Source of the DNA: an uncultured Azospirillum sp.
GTDB lineage: Bacteria; Pseudomonadota; Alphaproteobacteria; RF32; CAG-239
Direction of reading: 5' to 3'
DNA: 15,052 nt
NCBI GenBank assembly: GCA_902489795.1
Contig: CABUBU010000033.1
Coordinates: forward strand, 1 to 15,052
Shown here: positions 1 to 7,873 of the stretch, piece after piece
Numbering within the stretch: the stretch's first letter is position 1
Layout: every line of letters starts with the position of its first letter
Notes under the pieces: generated by a model
What the model saw: only the letters and a program-made list of their open reading frames with translations
Databases searched by the model: none
Told to the model about the DNA's origin: nothing
Made by a program: the position numbers and the translations under genes

Positions 1-30
1 ACCATTAGGGGTACACCCGCTTGAGAAGAA

Positions 31-60
31 CCACCGGCTTAGCCGGTGGGTTACTTTTTT
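31..60 (+). terminator. Intrinsic terminator-like hairpin at left edge
   Basis: An 8-bp perfect GC-rich stem (31-38 with 42-49, loop TTA) is followed closely by a run of T from 55, the usual shape of a rho-independent terminator read on the plus strand. It probably ends a plus-strand gene lying left of the window. A hairpin of this kind could also be the subterminal structure of an IS200/IS605-type element. It lacks the AATAGATAT motif that marks the other IS-like ends in this window, so I prefer the terminator reading. Confidence 0.55.
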
Positions 61-151
61 TACGGCACGTTTGTTGATCAAAAGTTAATCGTATTGAATT
101 TTCAGCCATCTGTGTTAACATCATACATATCATTTGCTGAAGAGAAGCGAC

Positions 152-286
152 ATGGCTACGTTAAAACAGGTTTCGCAGGATTTTGACCGTTGTTTTCTGC
201 TCAGGCATTTTCCTTCTTTCCGGCTAGCTCCTTTGATTATTCTGATTTTTTTGTGGACTGGCGTTGCTGGGCAGTTTGTTTTTTAA
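152..286 (+). CDS. Short ORF, 44 codons, one predicted membrane segment; possibly a truncated gene start
   Basis: ATG at 152 is preceded by a modest purine-rich ribosome-binding site (AGAGAAG at 141-147) and opens 44 codons ending in TAA at 284-286. The first half is polar and cytosolic-looking. From about residue 25 the protein becomes one strongly hydrophobic stretch (leucine, isoleucine, phenylalanine, tryptophan) that runs to the stop. I do not recognise it. The stop comes abruptly in the middle of the hydrophobic segment, and the downstream DNA becomes AT-rich and resembles a recombinase relic. I infer that this may be the N-terminus of a longer membrane protein cut by an insertion. A genuine small membrane protein, or a chance ORF, is also possible. 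Confidence 0.3.
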   Translation: MATLKQVSQDFDRCFLLRHFPSFRLAPLIILIFLWTGVAGQFVF

Positions 287-381
287 ATTTGATAAGAATG
301 AACTTTTTTTATTATCCGAATTGGAAATATTCTCTCTTTATCAAGTTGCTGCCAAAAGTTGCGCTTCTCATTTGGATTGTT

Positions 382-1310
382 CGCTACAATATCCATCATA
401 AGGTACAGACAATAAGTGCCCTTACCAAAGAAACAAAAAAGTGGGGACTTACAAGCAAAAGAAGTGGAAAACCAATTAGTAAAACCGCAGCTCACCGCAT
501 ATTAAACAATCCTTTTTACTACGGCAAAATTCTATGCAAGGGTGAACTCTATCCGCACAAGCATCCCAAATTAATTTCTGAAGCATTATTTCGACAATGC
601 CAAGAAATAATGAACAGCCGCAGTCAAAAAAAAAGCATAAAACGTTCAAATGCACAGAAAAGCCCTTTATCTTTAAAGGCCTTATAAAATGCGAACAATG
701 TGGATGCGCGATAAGCTGTGACGAAAAAATAAAAAAACGGTAAAAAATACCGATATCTATGCTGTACACACGGTAAAGGTAACTGCCAAAACCCTTGAAT
801 GTGGCTCTCGCTCAAGTGGAAAAAATATTCAGACAACTGATACTTCCTCCTGAGCTTTTAGAGGGTATTAGAAAGGATATTGAGAGCAATATTAATGCCG
901 AGAACGAATATCATAGAGAGCAAATTAAAGAGCTCCGTAAAAAATATGACAAAACACAAGATAAGATTAATAAAATTCAGAACCTGCTTATTGAAGATGC
1001 TATTAGTGTCGATGAGTACAGAAAAATGACCTATGATGCCAAAACCGAACAATTTACTTTCGAACAACAAATGCAGGCTCATACTCAAGCCGATGGAAAG
1101 TTCTCTATCGCAATAGGAACAATGGTTTCACTAGGAAACGATGCTCACAAACTTTTCAGCGAATGTGAAGATATTAACATAAAGCGTGGAATCGTAAATT
1201 TGTTACTTTCGAACTTAAAATTAAATGACGGAAACCTAAGCTATACTTTGAATACACCATTCAACACACTTAAAGATTTCCGTCATTGTAACATCTGGGG
1301 CGAAAGATGA
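382..1310 (+). pseudogene. Large serine recombinase relic, N-terminal catalytic domain missing, several frameshifts
   Basis: Three regions of a large serine recombinase can be read in order. First is the recombinase domain (about 382-660), with GLTSKRSGKPIS, then NPFYYGKI, then PKLISEALF. Next is a zinc ribbon (about 666-795), with KCEQCGC and later CCTHGKGNC. Last is a C-terminal coiled-coil region (798-1310) rich in K/E/Q. They are not in one frame: the frame changes near 655-668, again near 730-745 (in-frame TAA at 741-743), and again near 793-798 (TGA at 796-798). The N-terminal resolvase domain with the nucleophilic serine is absent, so the gene is dead. Base composition is clearly AT-richer than the core genes, which suggests transfer from an AT-rich donor. 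The last reading frame ends at TGA 1308-1310, inside the 3' end of the opposing tRNA-His gene. This placement suggests the relic marks one end of an old integrated element. Confidence 0.85.
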
Positions 1311-1373
1311 GACTCGAACTCACGACACCCGGTACCACAAACCGGTACTCTAACCAACTGAGCTACTTTCGCC
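1296..1373 (-). tRNA. tRNA-His (anticodon GTG)
   Basis: On the minus strand the sequence folds as a complete tRNA. The seven-pair acceptor stem is GCGAAAG with CTTTCGC. The D arm contains AGCTCAGTTGGTTAGAG, the anticodon loop is TTGTGGT (anticodon GTG) between CCGGT and ACCGG, and the T loop is TTCGAGTC. The extra G at position -1 (base 1373) opposite C73 is the tRNA-His identity feature, and it is encoded here. CCA is encoded at 1298-1296. The 3' end overlaps the last 15 bases of the plus-strand recombinase relic. Confidence 0.96.
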
Positions 1374-1388
1374 ATTGTCTTGAGAAGA

Positions 1389-1417
1389 CTTTTACAAAAT
1401 CCGCGGCAGAAAGTCAA
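1389..1417 (-). promoter_or_regulatory. Promoter for tRNA-His
   Basis: Read on the minus strand, TTGACT (1417-1412) and TAAAAG (1394-1389) are separated by exactly 17 bases. They lie 15 bases before the tRNA 5' end, so transcription would begin a few bases upstream of the mature tRNA. The -35 box is one base from consensus. The IS-like module at 1453-1600 sits about 35 bases further upstream and does not interrupt this promoter. Confidence 0.6.
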
Positions 1418-1452
1418 GTGAAAAAAACAACAAAACGGAGTTGTTGATAAAA

Positions 1453-1600
1453 AATAGATATTTCCCAGTAAACCGGGAGTTCCAACTCGGCTTTTAAACT
1501 TGCAGTTTGACCACGATCAAAGGTGTGGAGCTATGTTGTTCCAACACTAAAGCATTCAGTTCCCGAGTAAACCTCTGGGGTTTTCTGTAAAGAGACTTAT
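1453..1600 (-). repeat. Solo IS200/IS605-type end module (copy A), possible structured ncRNA
   Basis: This stretch has no credible gene. It begins (plus strand) with AATAGATAT at 1453-1461 followed by an imperfect hairpin, CCCAGTAAACCGGG at 1464-1477. It then has a small hairpin, AAACT/AGTTT at 1496-1508, followed by CCAC at 1511. A degenerate second hairpin of the CCCGAGTAAACCTCTGGGG type lies at about 1562-1580. The same order occurs at 14695-14850, next to a TnpA gene. The AATAGATAT-to-CCAC block is nearly equal in length in the two copies (62 and 61 bases). I infer a remnant end of the same element family that has lost its transposase. The hairpins plus compensating changes suggest an RNA or single-stranded DNA structure, such as a TnpB guide-RNA-like scaffold or a TnpA-binding end. 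Orientation and exact borders are uncertain. Confidence 0.6.
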
Positions 1601-1617
1601 GAAACAACAAACTGTTG

Positions 1618-3459
1618 TCATCGGTGGAACAGTTTATCAATATCCTTTAATTTCAATTCGATATAGGTCGGTCGGCCGTGGTTACACTGGCCGGAATTGG
1701 GGGTTTGTTCCATTTCGCGCAGCAAGTGGTTCATTTCCGCCAGGTTGAGACTGCGCCCTGCCCGTACGGAACCGTGGCAGGCCATGGTGGCGACGATATG
1801 GTTCAGTTTTTCCGTCAAAGCGAAATCGCTGCCCCATTCCGCTATTTGTTCGGCCAAATCATGAACCAGCTTTTGTGTGTCGCAGTCTTTGATTAAGGCC
1901 GGAATTTCCCGGACAATTACCGCCGAAGGGCCGAACTCTTCCACCGACAATCCCAGCTGATCAAGATTTTCCGCGTTTTCAAGCAGTCGCTGTTTGTCGG
2001 AAACGTCCAGTTCGACAATTTCGGGAATCAGCAGCATCTGGGTTGCCGGTTTGCGTCCCTCGTTCAGGGCTTTTTTCATTTTTTCCATCACGATCCGTTC
2101 ATGGGCGGCATGCTGATCGATCAAAACGATGCTGTCTTCGGTTTGGGAAATGATATAGGTGTTGTGAAACTGCGCTTTTGCCTGTCCCAAAATGCCGTCG
2201 GTATCCGCATAACGACTATTGTCGTCTTCTTCCGCACGGACGGAAAATTTTCTTTCCAGTTCCGGCAGTGCCGCCGTGCGCTGGCGGGACGGCAGCGGCG
2301 GAAGCGCCCGGCGAAAGGCCGAAGGCGCCGGCTGATGATAGTCGTTTAAAACGGCTGCTTCTTCTTTGTCGTCGCTCATCAGCAACGGCGCCGTCAAAGA
2401 AGCATTTTTCAGGCTGTCCTGCAAAAAAAACTCCAGGTTGGCCGGTGCCGCCGTCTGCCGGCTGCCGGCCGTGAGAGCGTTGCGGATTGCGCTGACCAGC
2501 AGACCGCGAACCGACGCACCGTCAAAAAAGCGCGCTTCGGCCTTGGTCGGGTGCACGTTGACGTCCACATAGTCGGGATCAACGTCAAAGAACAAGGCGC
2601 ACAACGGATAGCGGCCGATTTCCAACACCCCCTGATAAGCGCCCTTAACGGCGCCCAAAAGCAGTTTGTCACGTACCGGCCGGTTGTTGACAAACAGATA
2701 TTGAGAAAGGGAGTTGGCCTTGTTGTAAGTCGGCAGACTGACATAGCCGCTGATGCGGAGATGATCGCGTTCGGCATTGATCAGGAGCGAATTTTCACCG
2801 AATTCTCGCCCCATGACGTCGCTCAAGCGTTTTAGACGGGCGTCGAACAATTCTCCCTGACAGGCGTTGAGGCTGATTTTTTTCTTTTGCCCGTCGATCA
2901 GGTAAAAGGAAATCTGCGGGTTGGCCAAAGCGATCCGGTTGACGATGTCGACGCATTGCGTAACTTCGCCGGCAGCGGTTTTTAAAAATTTGAGCCGGGC
3001 CGGCGCGGCATAAAACAAATCGCGTACTTCCACCCGGGTGCCGGCAGCAGAAGCTGCTGGAACGGGAGACTGTCTGACCCCGCCGTTGACTTCTATCCGC
3101 CAGCCGTTTTCCGCCTGCCGGCTGCGGGAAACGACAGACAACCTGGCGACAGAGGCAATGGAAGGCAGTGCCTCGCCGCGGAAACCGAGATAGCCGATAT
3201 GAAACAAATCGTCATCGGGAAGTTTGGATGTCGCGTGCCGCTCAACCGCCAGCTCAAGATCTCCCCGCGCCATGCCCTTACCGTTATCGGCAACCGCAAT
3301 CAGCGACTTGCCACCGTCGACCAGCGTTATTTCAATCGAAGACGCACCGGCATCAATGGCATTTTCAACCAGTTCTTTGACCACCGAGGCGGGACGCTCA
3401 ATCACCTCACCGGCGGCAATCTGGTTAACCAGAGTATCGGGCAGGATGCGGATAGCCAT
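1618..3459 (-). CDS. mutL: DNA mismatch repair protein MutL
   Basis: This 613-residue MutL couples mismatch recognition by MutS to strand removal. The N-terminal GHKL ATPase is intact: ELVENAIDAG (residues 29-38, with catalytic Glu32 and the Mg-binding Asn33), DNGKGM (58-63) and GFRGEAL (92-98). A low-complexity proline/charged linker spans roughly 330-420. The C-terminal domain carries all the latent-endonuclease signatures: DQHAAHERIVME (448-459), ACHGSVRAG (560-568), CNHGRP (592-597) and a terminal FHR. The family therefore predicts a nicking MutL, as in MutH-less bacteria. ATG 3459 is preceded by AGGGGG. The gene begins 15 bases after the pgi stop, so it is probably the last gene of the lspA-to-mutL run. 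I see no strong terminator after it: a weak AT-rich stem overlaps the stop codon, and then the IS-like module begins. Confidence 0.97.
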   Translation of the reverse strand: MAIRILPDTLVNQIAAGEVIERPASVVKELVENAIDAGASSIEITLVDGGKSLIAVADNGKGMARGDLELAVERHATSKLPDDDLFHIGYLGFRGEALPSIASVARLSVVSRSRQAENGWRIEVNGGVRQSPVPAASAAGTRVEVRDLFYAAPARLKFLKTAAGEVTQCVDIVNRIALANPQISFYLIDGQKKKISLNACQGELFDARLKRLSDVMGREFGENSLLINAERDHLRISGYVSLPTYNKANSLSQYLFVNNRPVRDKLLLGAVKGAYQGVLEIGRYPLCALFFDVDPDYVDVNVHPTKAEARFFDGASVRGLLVSAIRNALTAGSRQTAAPANLEFFLQDSLKNASLTAPLLMSDDKEEAAVLNDYHQPAPSAFRRALPPLPSRQRTAALPELERKFSVRAEEDDNSRYADTDGILGQAKAQFHNTYIISQTEDSIVLIDQHAAHERIVMEKMKKALNEGRKPATQMLLIPEIVELDVSDKQRLLENAENLDQLGLSVEEFGPSAVIVREIPALIKDCDTQKLVHDLAEQIAEWGSDFALTEKLNHIVATMACHGSVRAGRSLNLAEMNHLLREMEQTPNSGQCNHGRPTYIELKLKDIDKLFHR

Positions 3460-3474
3460 GGCAGCCCCCTTTCG

Positions 3475-5115
3475 TTATTTGCGGATCTTCTTGATCAGGC
3501 TGATCAAGCTGCGGGTCGAACTGTCGTGCAGACCGGAAGCGTGTCCCTGCAATTCGGGCAGAATGCTCAAAGCCATCTGTTTGCCGAGTTCAACTCCCAT
3601 CTGGTCAAAGGAATCGATGTTCCAGATGACGCCCTCGACAAACACTTTGTGCTCGTACATTGCCACCAGCATGCCCAAGGTATAGGGATCCACCTTTTTG
3701 ATAACGATGGTGTTGGTCGGGCGATTGCCGGAGAAGGACTTGAAGCGCTTAAGACGGCTGACTTCGGCCGCGCTTTTGCCTGCTTTTGAAAGTTCTGCCG
3801 CCGCTTCGGCAACGGTTTTGCCGCGCATCAGCGCTTCCCCCTGTGCCAAAGCGTTGGCAACCAGAATTTCGTGATGTTCTCCGATTTCGTTATGGGAAAT
3901 GGCGGGAACGATCAGATCCAGCGGCACGATCCGGCTGCCCTGGTGCAAAAGCTGGAAAAACGAATGCTGCACGTCGGTGCCGGCGCCTCCGAACAAAACC
4001 GGACCGGTGGCATATTTGACGAACTTGTTGTTTTCGTTCACCGATTTGCCGTTGCTTTCCATATCAAGCTGTTGCAGATAACTCGGCAGATAGTGCAAAT
4101 CCTGATCATAGGGAACGACGCAATGGCTGCCGAAACCGAAAAAGTTGTTATACCAAACGCCGAGCAGCGCCAGAATAACCGGAATATTTCTGTCAAACGA
4201 GGTATGACGGAAATGCAGATCCATCGCATTGGCACCGTCGAGCATTTTCTCGAAGTTTTCCATCCCCACGGCAAGGGCAATCGACAAGCCGACCGCCGAC
4301 CACATCGAATAGCGGCCGCCGACAAAATCCCAGAATTCGAACATATTGTCGGTGTTGATGCCGAATTTTTCCACTTCTTTCGTGTTGGTGGAAACGGCGA
4401 CGAAATGTTTGGCAACCGCAAACTCGCCCAAAGCGTCGATCAGCCATTTGCGGCAGGTTTTGGCGTTGGTCAGGGTTTCGATGGTGGTAAAAGTTTTGGA
4501 AACGATGACAAACAGGGTCGTTTCCGGATCAACCCGGCTTAAAACGTCTTCACAGGCGGAACCGTCAATGTTGGAAATGAAATAACATTTTATGTCTTTT
4601 GCCCAATATTCTTTCAGTGCGGCCGTAGCCATTACCGGCCCCAGATCGGAGCCGCCGATGCCGATGTTGACGATGTTGGTCAGCTTTTTGCCGGTGGCGC
4701 CTTTAAATTCGCCGTAACGGACCGCGTCGGTAAATTTTTTCATCTTTGCCAGCACGGCGTTGATCTCGGGCATCACGTTTTTGTCGTCGACATATACCGG
4801 CGTATTCTGCCGATTACGCAAAGCCGTATGCAAAACCGCCCGGTTTTCGGTAATATTGATTTTTTCGCCGGTGAACATGGCTTCGATTCTGTCACGCAGC
4901 TTTACTTCTTCCGCCAACTCCAGCAAATATTGCAGGGTTTTTTCGTTAAAACGGTTTTTGGAATAATCCAGATAAAGCGGTCCCAGTTCAACGGCATATT
5001 TTGATCCGCGTTTGGAATCAAACGCAAACAGGTTTTTCATTTCAACGTTCTTAAAAAAGCGGTAATGAAGAGACAGTTTCTTCCATGCTTTTGTTTTGGT
5101 AACGTTTTTTTCCAT
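3475..5115 (-). CDS. pgi: Glucose-6-phosphate isomerase
   Basis: This 546-residue, full-length cytosolic enzyme interconverts glucose 6-phosphate and fructose 6-phosphate in glycolysis and gluconeogenesis. The family signatures are clear: NIGIGGSDLGP (about 150-160), the phosphate-binding VSKTFTT (205-211), and DMESNGKS with the catalytic Glu353. His384 lies in DVQHSFFQLLHQG, and the C-terminal SFDQMGVELGKQ carries the catalytic lysine. ATG 5115 has a good ribosome-binding site (AGGAG) that overlaps the stop codon of the preceding M16 gene, and the two genes are 12 bases apart. mutL follows 15 bases after the stop. Expression is therefore probably shared with the lipoprotein/peptidase genes upstream. 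I see nothing unusual in the protein. Confidence 0.97.
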   Translation of the reverse strand: MEKNVTKTKAWKKLSLHYRFFKNVEMKNLFAFDSKRGSKYAVELGPLYLDYSKNRFNEKTLQYLLELAEEVKLRDRIEAMFTGEKINITENRAVLHTALRNRQNTPVYVDDKNVMPEINAVLAKMKKFTDAVRYGEFKGATGKKLTNIVNIGIGGSDLGPVMATAALKEYWAKDIKCYFISNIDGSACEDVLSRVDPETTLFVIVSKTFTTIETLTNAKTCRKWLIDALGEFAVAKHFVAVSTNTKEVEKFGINTDNMFEFWDFVGGRYSMWSAVGLSIALAVGMENFEKMLDGANAMDLHFRHTSFDRNIPVILALLGVWYNNFFGFGSHCVVPYDQDLHYLPSYLQQLDMESNGKSVNENNKFVKYATGPVLFGGAGTDVQHSFFQLLHQGSRIVPLDLIVPAISHNEIGEHHEILVANALAQGEALMRGKTVAEAAAELSKAGKSAAEVSRLKRFKSFSGNRPTNTIVIKKVDPYTLGMLVAMYEHKVFVEGVIWNIDSFDQMGVELGKQMALSILPELQGHASGLHDSSTRSLISLIKKIRK

Positions 5116-5127
5116 TTTTTATTTCTC

Positions 5128-6513
5128 CTAGTCTGATTTGAAATTTCCAAGTCCGATGATCTTGAGGTTGTCCGGCGTAAAATAGCGGGCAGCCGCACGG
5201 TTGACCTCATCAAGCGTCACTTCGGAAACGTAGCGGTTGCGTTCCTGCAGAAAATCAATGCCGAGTTTTTCCTTCTGCATGTAAACAAGCATCCCGGCAA
5301 TGGCGGAAATATCAGCAAAACGCAGATTGTAGGAAGCGATCAGGTAGTTTTTCGCTTCTTCCAGTTCCTCAACGGAAACGCCTTCGGCACCCATTTTGTT
5401 CCATTCTTCGTTAAATATTTCCATTACCCGGTTAAAATTGCCGGACGTTGAAGAAAAGCCGCCGACAATCATTTCCGTTTTGTCGGAAACGGAAAGCCCA
5501 GTATAAACGCCGTAAGTCAGCCCTTCCTTTTCGCGGGCAGCCAGATTGAGGTGGGAACTTAATCCGGAACCGCCGAGAATGTAATTGGCGATATAAAGCG
5601 GGTAAAAGTCGTCTGCGTTGCGGCGCGTCCCGACGGCAGCAGTAAAGGCCATACTCTGCGGCAGATTTTCGTCATGAGCGTCAAATCCGCCGGACAGTCG
5701 CGGCATGACCGCAGGCGTTTCGTCAGCAGCGCCCCGCTCCGGCAGAGAGCCGAAAACTTCATCCAAAATCCGGCCGGCCTCTTCCGCCGTAATGTCGCCG
5801 GCAAGGCCGACGATCAGGTTGGATCGTCCCAAATTGTCGGTGACAAACCGTTTTATCTCCTGCGGCGTAAAGCTTTCAATGTCCTCTTTTTTGCCGAGCG
5901 GATTGCGGCCGTAAGGATGCGTCCCGAAAAGCGTCCGGTTGGCAATCAGCCCGAGCTGTTGTCCGGAGTCTTCGTTTTGACTCTCCAACCCGGCCAGCAT
6001 CTGCTTTCTGATCCGCTCAAGGTCGGCTTCGTCCGCCCGCGGCTCGGTCAGAGTCTGCCGCAGCATGTCAAAGGCAATCGGCGCAAATTCCCTGGTGGTC
6101 AGCAGCCGGCCGGAAAAATCGTCGCCGTCGGCACCAAAACCGAGCGAAATCGCATAGTTTTCCATTTTCTCCTTAAAAGCCTGCGAATCAAGTCCGCCGG
6201 CGGCTTCGGAAATGAGCGCGGCGGTCATTTTCGACAGCCCCGCCTGTCCTTCCTTTTCGGCAACCGTTCCGGCATGGGCAAAGACAAAACTCAGGCTGAC
6301 GATGGGGTTGGTCGTATCCGTCAGCAGATAGGCTTTGATTTTATGGCGGGGAGAAACCACTTCCGTTACCGGCAGCGAAAACCCCTGACGCCCCAGTTCG
6401 GAGTTTTTGACCAGAGCATCGGCGTCAAAAGTCGGCCGGGAAAAATAAAAAACACCGGCGGAAACAACGGCGGCAGCAGCCAAAACCGAAAATAAACCCC
6501 CCTTTTTATTCAT
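5128..6513 (-). CDS. M16-family peptidase-like protein, non-catalytic subunit
   Basis: This 461-residue protein has an N-terminal signal or anchor segment (hydrophobic about residues 7-25 after MNKK), then two M16 (insulinase/pitrilysin) half-domains. The first half aligns with M16 enzymes but the zinc site is gone. Where active members have HxxEH, this one reads GLSKMTAAL (92-100), so the metal ligands are replaced by Lys95, Ala98 and Ala99. The second half keeps the substrate-binding Arg/Tyr region (AAREKEGLTYGVYTG). In the M16B family an active and an inactive subunit often form a heterodimer, as described for Sphingomonas Sph2681/Sph2682. The gene overlaps the active M16 gene by 8 bases, so paired translation and a periplasmic heterodimer are a reasonable inference. 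The natural substrate is unknown. Confidence 0.92.
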   Translation of the reverse strand: MNKKGGLFSVLAAAAVVSAGVFYFSRPTFDADALVKNSELGRQGFSLPVTEVVSPRHKIKAYLLTDTTNPIVSLSFVFAHAGTVAEKEGQAGLSKMTAALISEAAGGLDSQAFKEKMENYAISLGFGADGDDFSGRLLTTREFAPIAFDMLRQTLTEPRADEADLERIRKQMLAGLESQNEDSGQQLGLIANRTLFGTHPYGRNPLGKKEDIESFTPQEIKRFVTDNLGRSNLIVGLAGDITAEEAGRILDEVFGSLPERGAADETPAVMPRLSGGFDAHDENLPQSMAFTAAVGTRRNADDFYPLYIANYILGGSGLSSHLNLAAREKEGLTYGVYTGLSVSDKTEMIVGGFSSTSGNFNRVMEIFNEEWNKMGAEGVSVEELEEAKNYLIASYNLRFADISAIAGMLVYMQKEKLGIDFLQERNRYVSEVTLDEVNRAAARYFTPDNLKIIGLGNFKSD

Positions 6514-7855
6514 CTTTGCCCTCCCCGTTCAGCGGTTCGACCACGCCTTCCGCAAACGCGGATCTTTTCAGTATTTTTTCGGCCGCCTTTTTTACCGCCG
6601 CAGCGTCGACGGCACGGATGTTGTCCGCATAGTTCTCAACGTCTTCCCGCGTCATGCCGACGGTATAAAGAGAGCCGACGATATAAGCGGCATCGTTGGG
6701 ATTGTCGCGCAGATAGACCAACCCGGCCAGCATTTTGTTTTTGACTTTTTCAACTTTTTCGTCGGTCAGCGAGGCAACAGCATCGTTTACGACCCTGTAC
6801 AGCATTTTTTGCAGTTCTTGGGGAGAAACGCCGGCCGCCGGAACCGCCGACAGGCTGAAGGTGCCGTAACTGCGCGAAGCGTAATCGTAAGATGCGGCAG
6901 CAGCGAGCGCCAGCTTTCTTTTTACTACCAGTTCTTTATAAAGTTCCGAAGTGTCGCCTTCGCCAAGGTAGGCAGACAATACCATTGCCGCATAAATGCT
7001 TTGCGGATCGGTATTGCAGGAATCAACGACATAGCGGCGGACAACCCGCGGCAACTCCACCCGCGGCAGCTTCATTTTCAACATAATGCGGGTTGTCGGA
7101 TTGACTGCGGGAAAGGATTTTTCCCCAATTTCATGCCCCGCCGGCACTTTGCCGTAATATTTTTCCGCTAGCCGGTAAGCCGTTTGGGGTTCAATGTCGC
7201 CGGAAATCACGATAATCGCGTTGTTCGGCACGTAATGACGGCGGTAAATATCCATCACGTCTTCCCTAGTCAAAGACAGAATTTCCTCCTCCGTACCGGT
7301 TACCGGCCGCGCGTAAGGATGCGTCTGCCACAAACCGCGCTGCATGCTTTCGGCAAAAGCCGACAGCGGCTGATTTTCCACCACCTGCTTGCGTTCCTGA
7401 TAAACGATGTCACGTTCGGCGGCAAAAGCTTCGTCGGAAAAATCAAGGTTTGCCATGCGGTCGGCCTCAAGCGCCATGGCAAGTTCCAGCCGGCTGATGT
7501 CCAGGCTTTGATGGTAAGCGGTATAATCAAGCGAAGTAAAGGCGTTGCTGTCAGCGCCGTTGATCTGCATCAGCCGGTTAAACTCGGAACCGGGAACCTT
7601 TTTTGTGCCGCGGAACATCAGATGTTCAAGCAGATGGGCAGCACCGCCCTTGCCCGGCTTTTCGTCGACCGCCCCCACCCGGTACCACACCATATGTTTG
7701 ACGATCGGCGCCTTGTGGTTTTCCACCACCAGCAGCCGAGCACCGTTTGAAAGCGTGTATTCGCTGATGTCAAACAGTTTGGCGGAAGCGGGAAAGGCCG
7801 ATAAAAGGCAGATCAGGCCGAAAGCGACAATTTTTTCTTCATTGGCGGATTTCAC
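6506..7855 (-). CDS. M16-family zinc peptidase, catalytic subunit (start uncertain)
   Basis: This M16 metallopeptidase is about 449 residues long and probably periplasmic. The inverted zinc motif HxxEH is intact at His74-Leu-Leu-Glu77-His78 inside GGAAHLLEHLMFRGT. A downstream glutamate-rich segment (ERDIVYQERKQVVEN, about 137-151) supplies the third ligand. A hydrophobic stretch ending in ASA near residue 25 looks like a signal peptide. The only start in this frame is GTG 7855, which has a poorly spaced ribosome-binding site and gives an acidic n-region. ATG 7842 looks like the natural start but is one base out of frame at an A6 run (see findings). The next gene, the non-catalytic M16 partner, overlaps by 8 bases. 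Function beyond peptide degradation cannot be told from sequence. Confidence 0.92.
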   Translation of the reverse strand: MKSANEEKIVAFGLICLLSAFPASAKLFDISEYTLSNGARLLVVENHKAPIVKHMVWYRVGAVDEKPGKGGAAHLLEHLMFRGTKKVPGSEFNRLMQINGADSNAFTSLDYTAYHQSLDISRLELAMALEADRMANLDFSDEAFAAERDIVYQERKQVVENQPLSAFAESMQRGLWQTHPYARPVTGTEEEILSLTREDVMDIYRRHYVPNNAIIVISGDIEPQTAYRLAEKYYGKVPAGHEIGEKSFPAVNPTTRIMLKMKLPRVELPRVVRRYVVDSCNTDPQSIYAAMVLSAYLGEGDTSELYKELVVKRKLALAAAASYDYASRSYGTFSLSAVPAAGVSPQELQKMLYRVVNDAVASLTDEKVEKVKNKMLAGLVYLRDNPNDAAYIVGSLYTVGMTREDVENYADNIRAVDAAAVKKAAEKILKRSAFAEGVVEPLNGEGKDE

Positions 7856-7873
7856 CTACCTGTTTTTTGTTTT

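Noticed and set aside
21..30. Ten-base repeat CTTGAGAAGA shared with about 1380-1389, considered as an attachment-site repeat
   Set aside because: Ten-base matches are expected by chance many times in 15 kb, and it does not match the tRNA-His 3' end.
1604..1618. Possible terminator after mutL (ACAACA/TGTTGT stem)
   Set aside because: The six-base stem is AT-rich, overlaps the mutL stop codon, and is not followed by a clear T run.
2178..2474. Plus-strand ORFs opposite mutL, and similar ones opposite pgi, the M16 genes, mgtE, rsmB-like and Ppx genes
   Set aside because: These are antisense shadows of well-supported genes with intact catalytic motifs. None has a recognisable domain.
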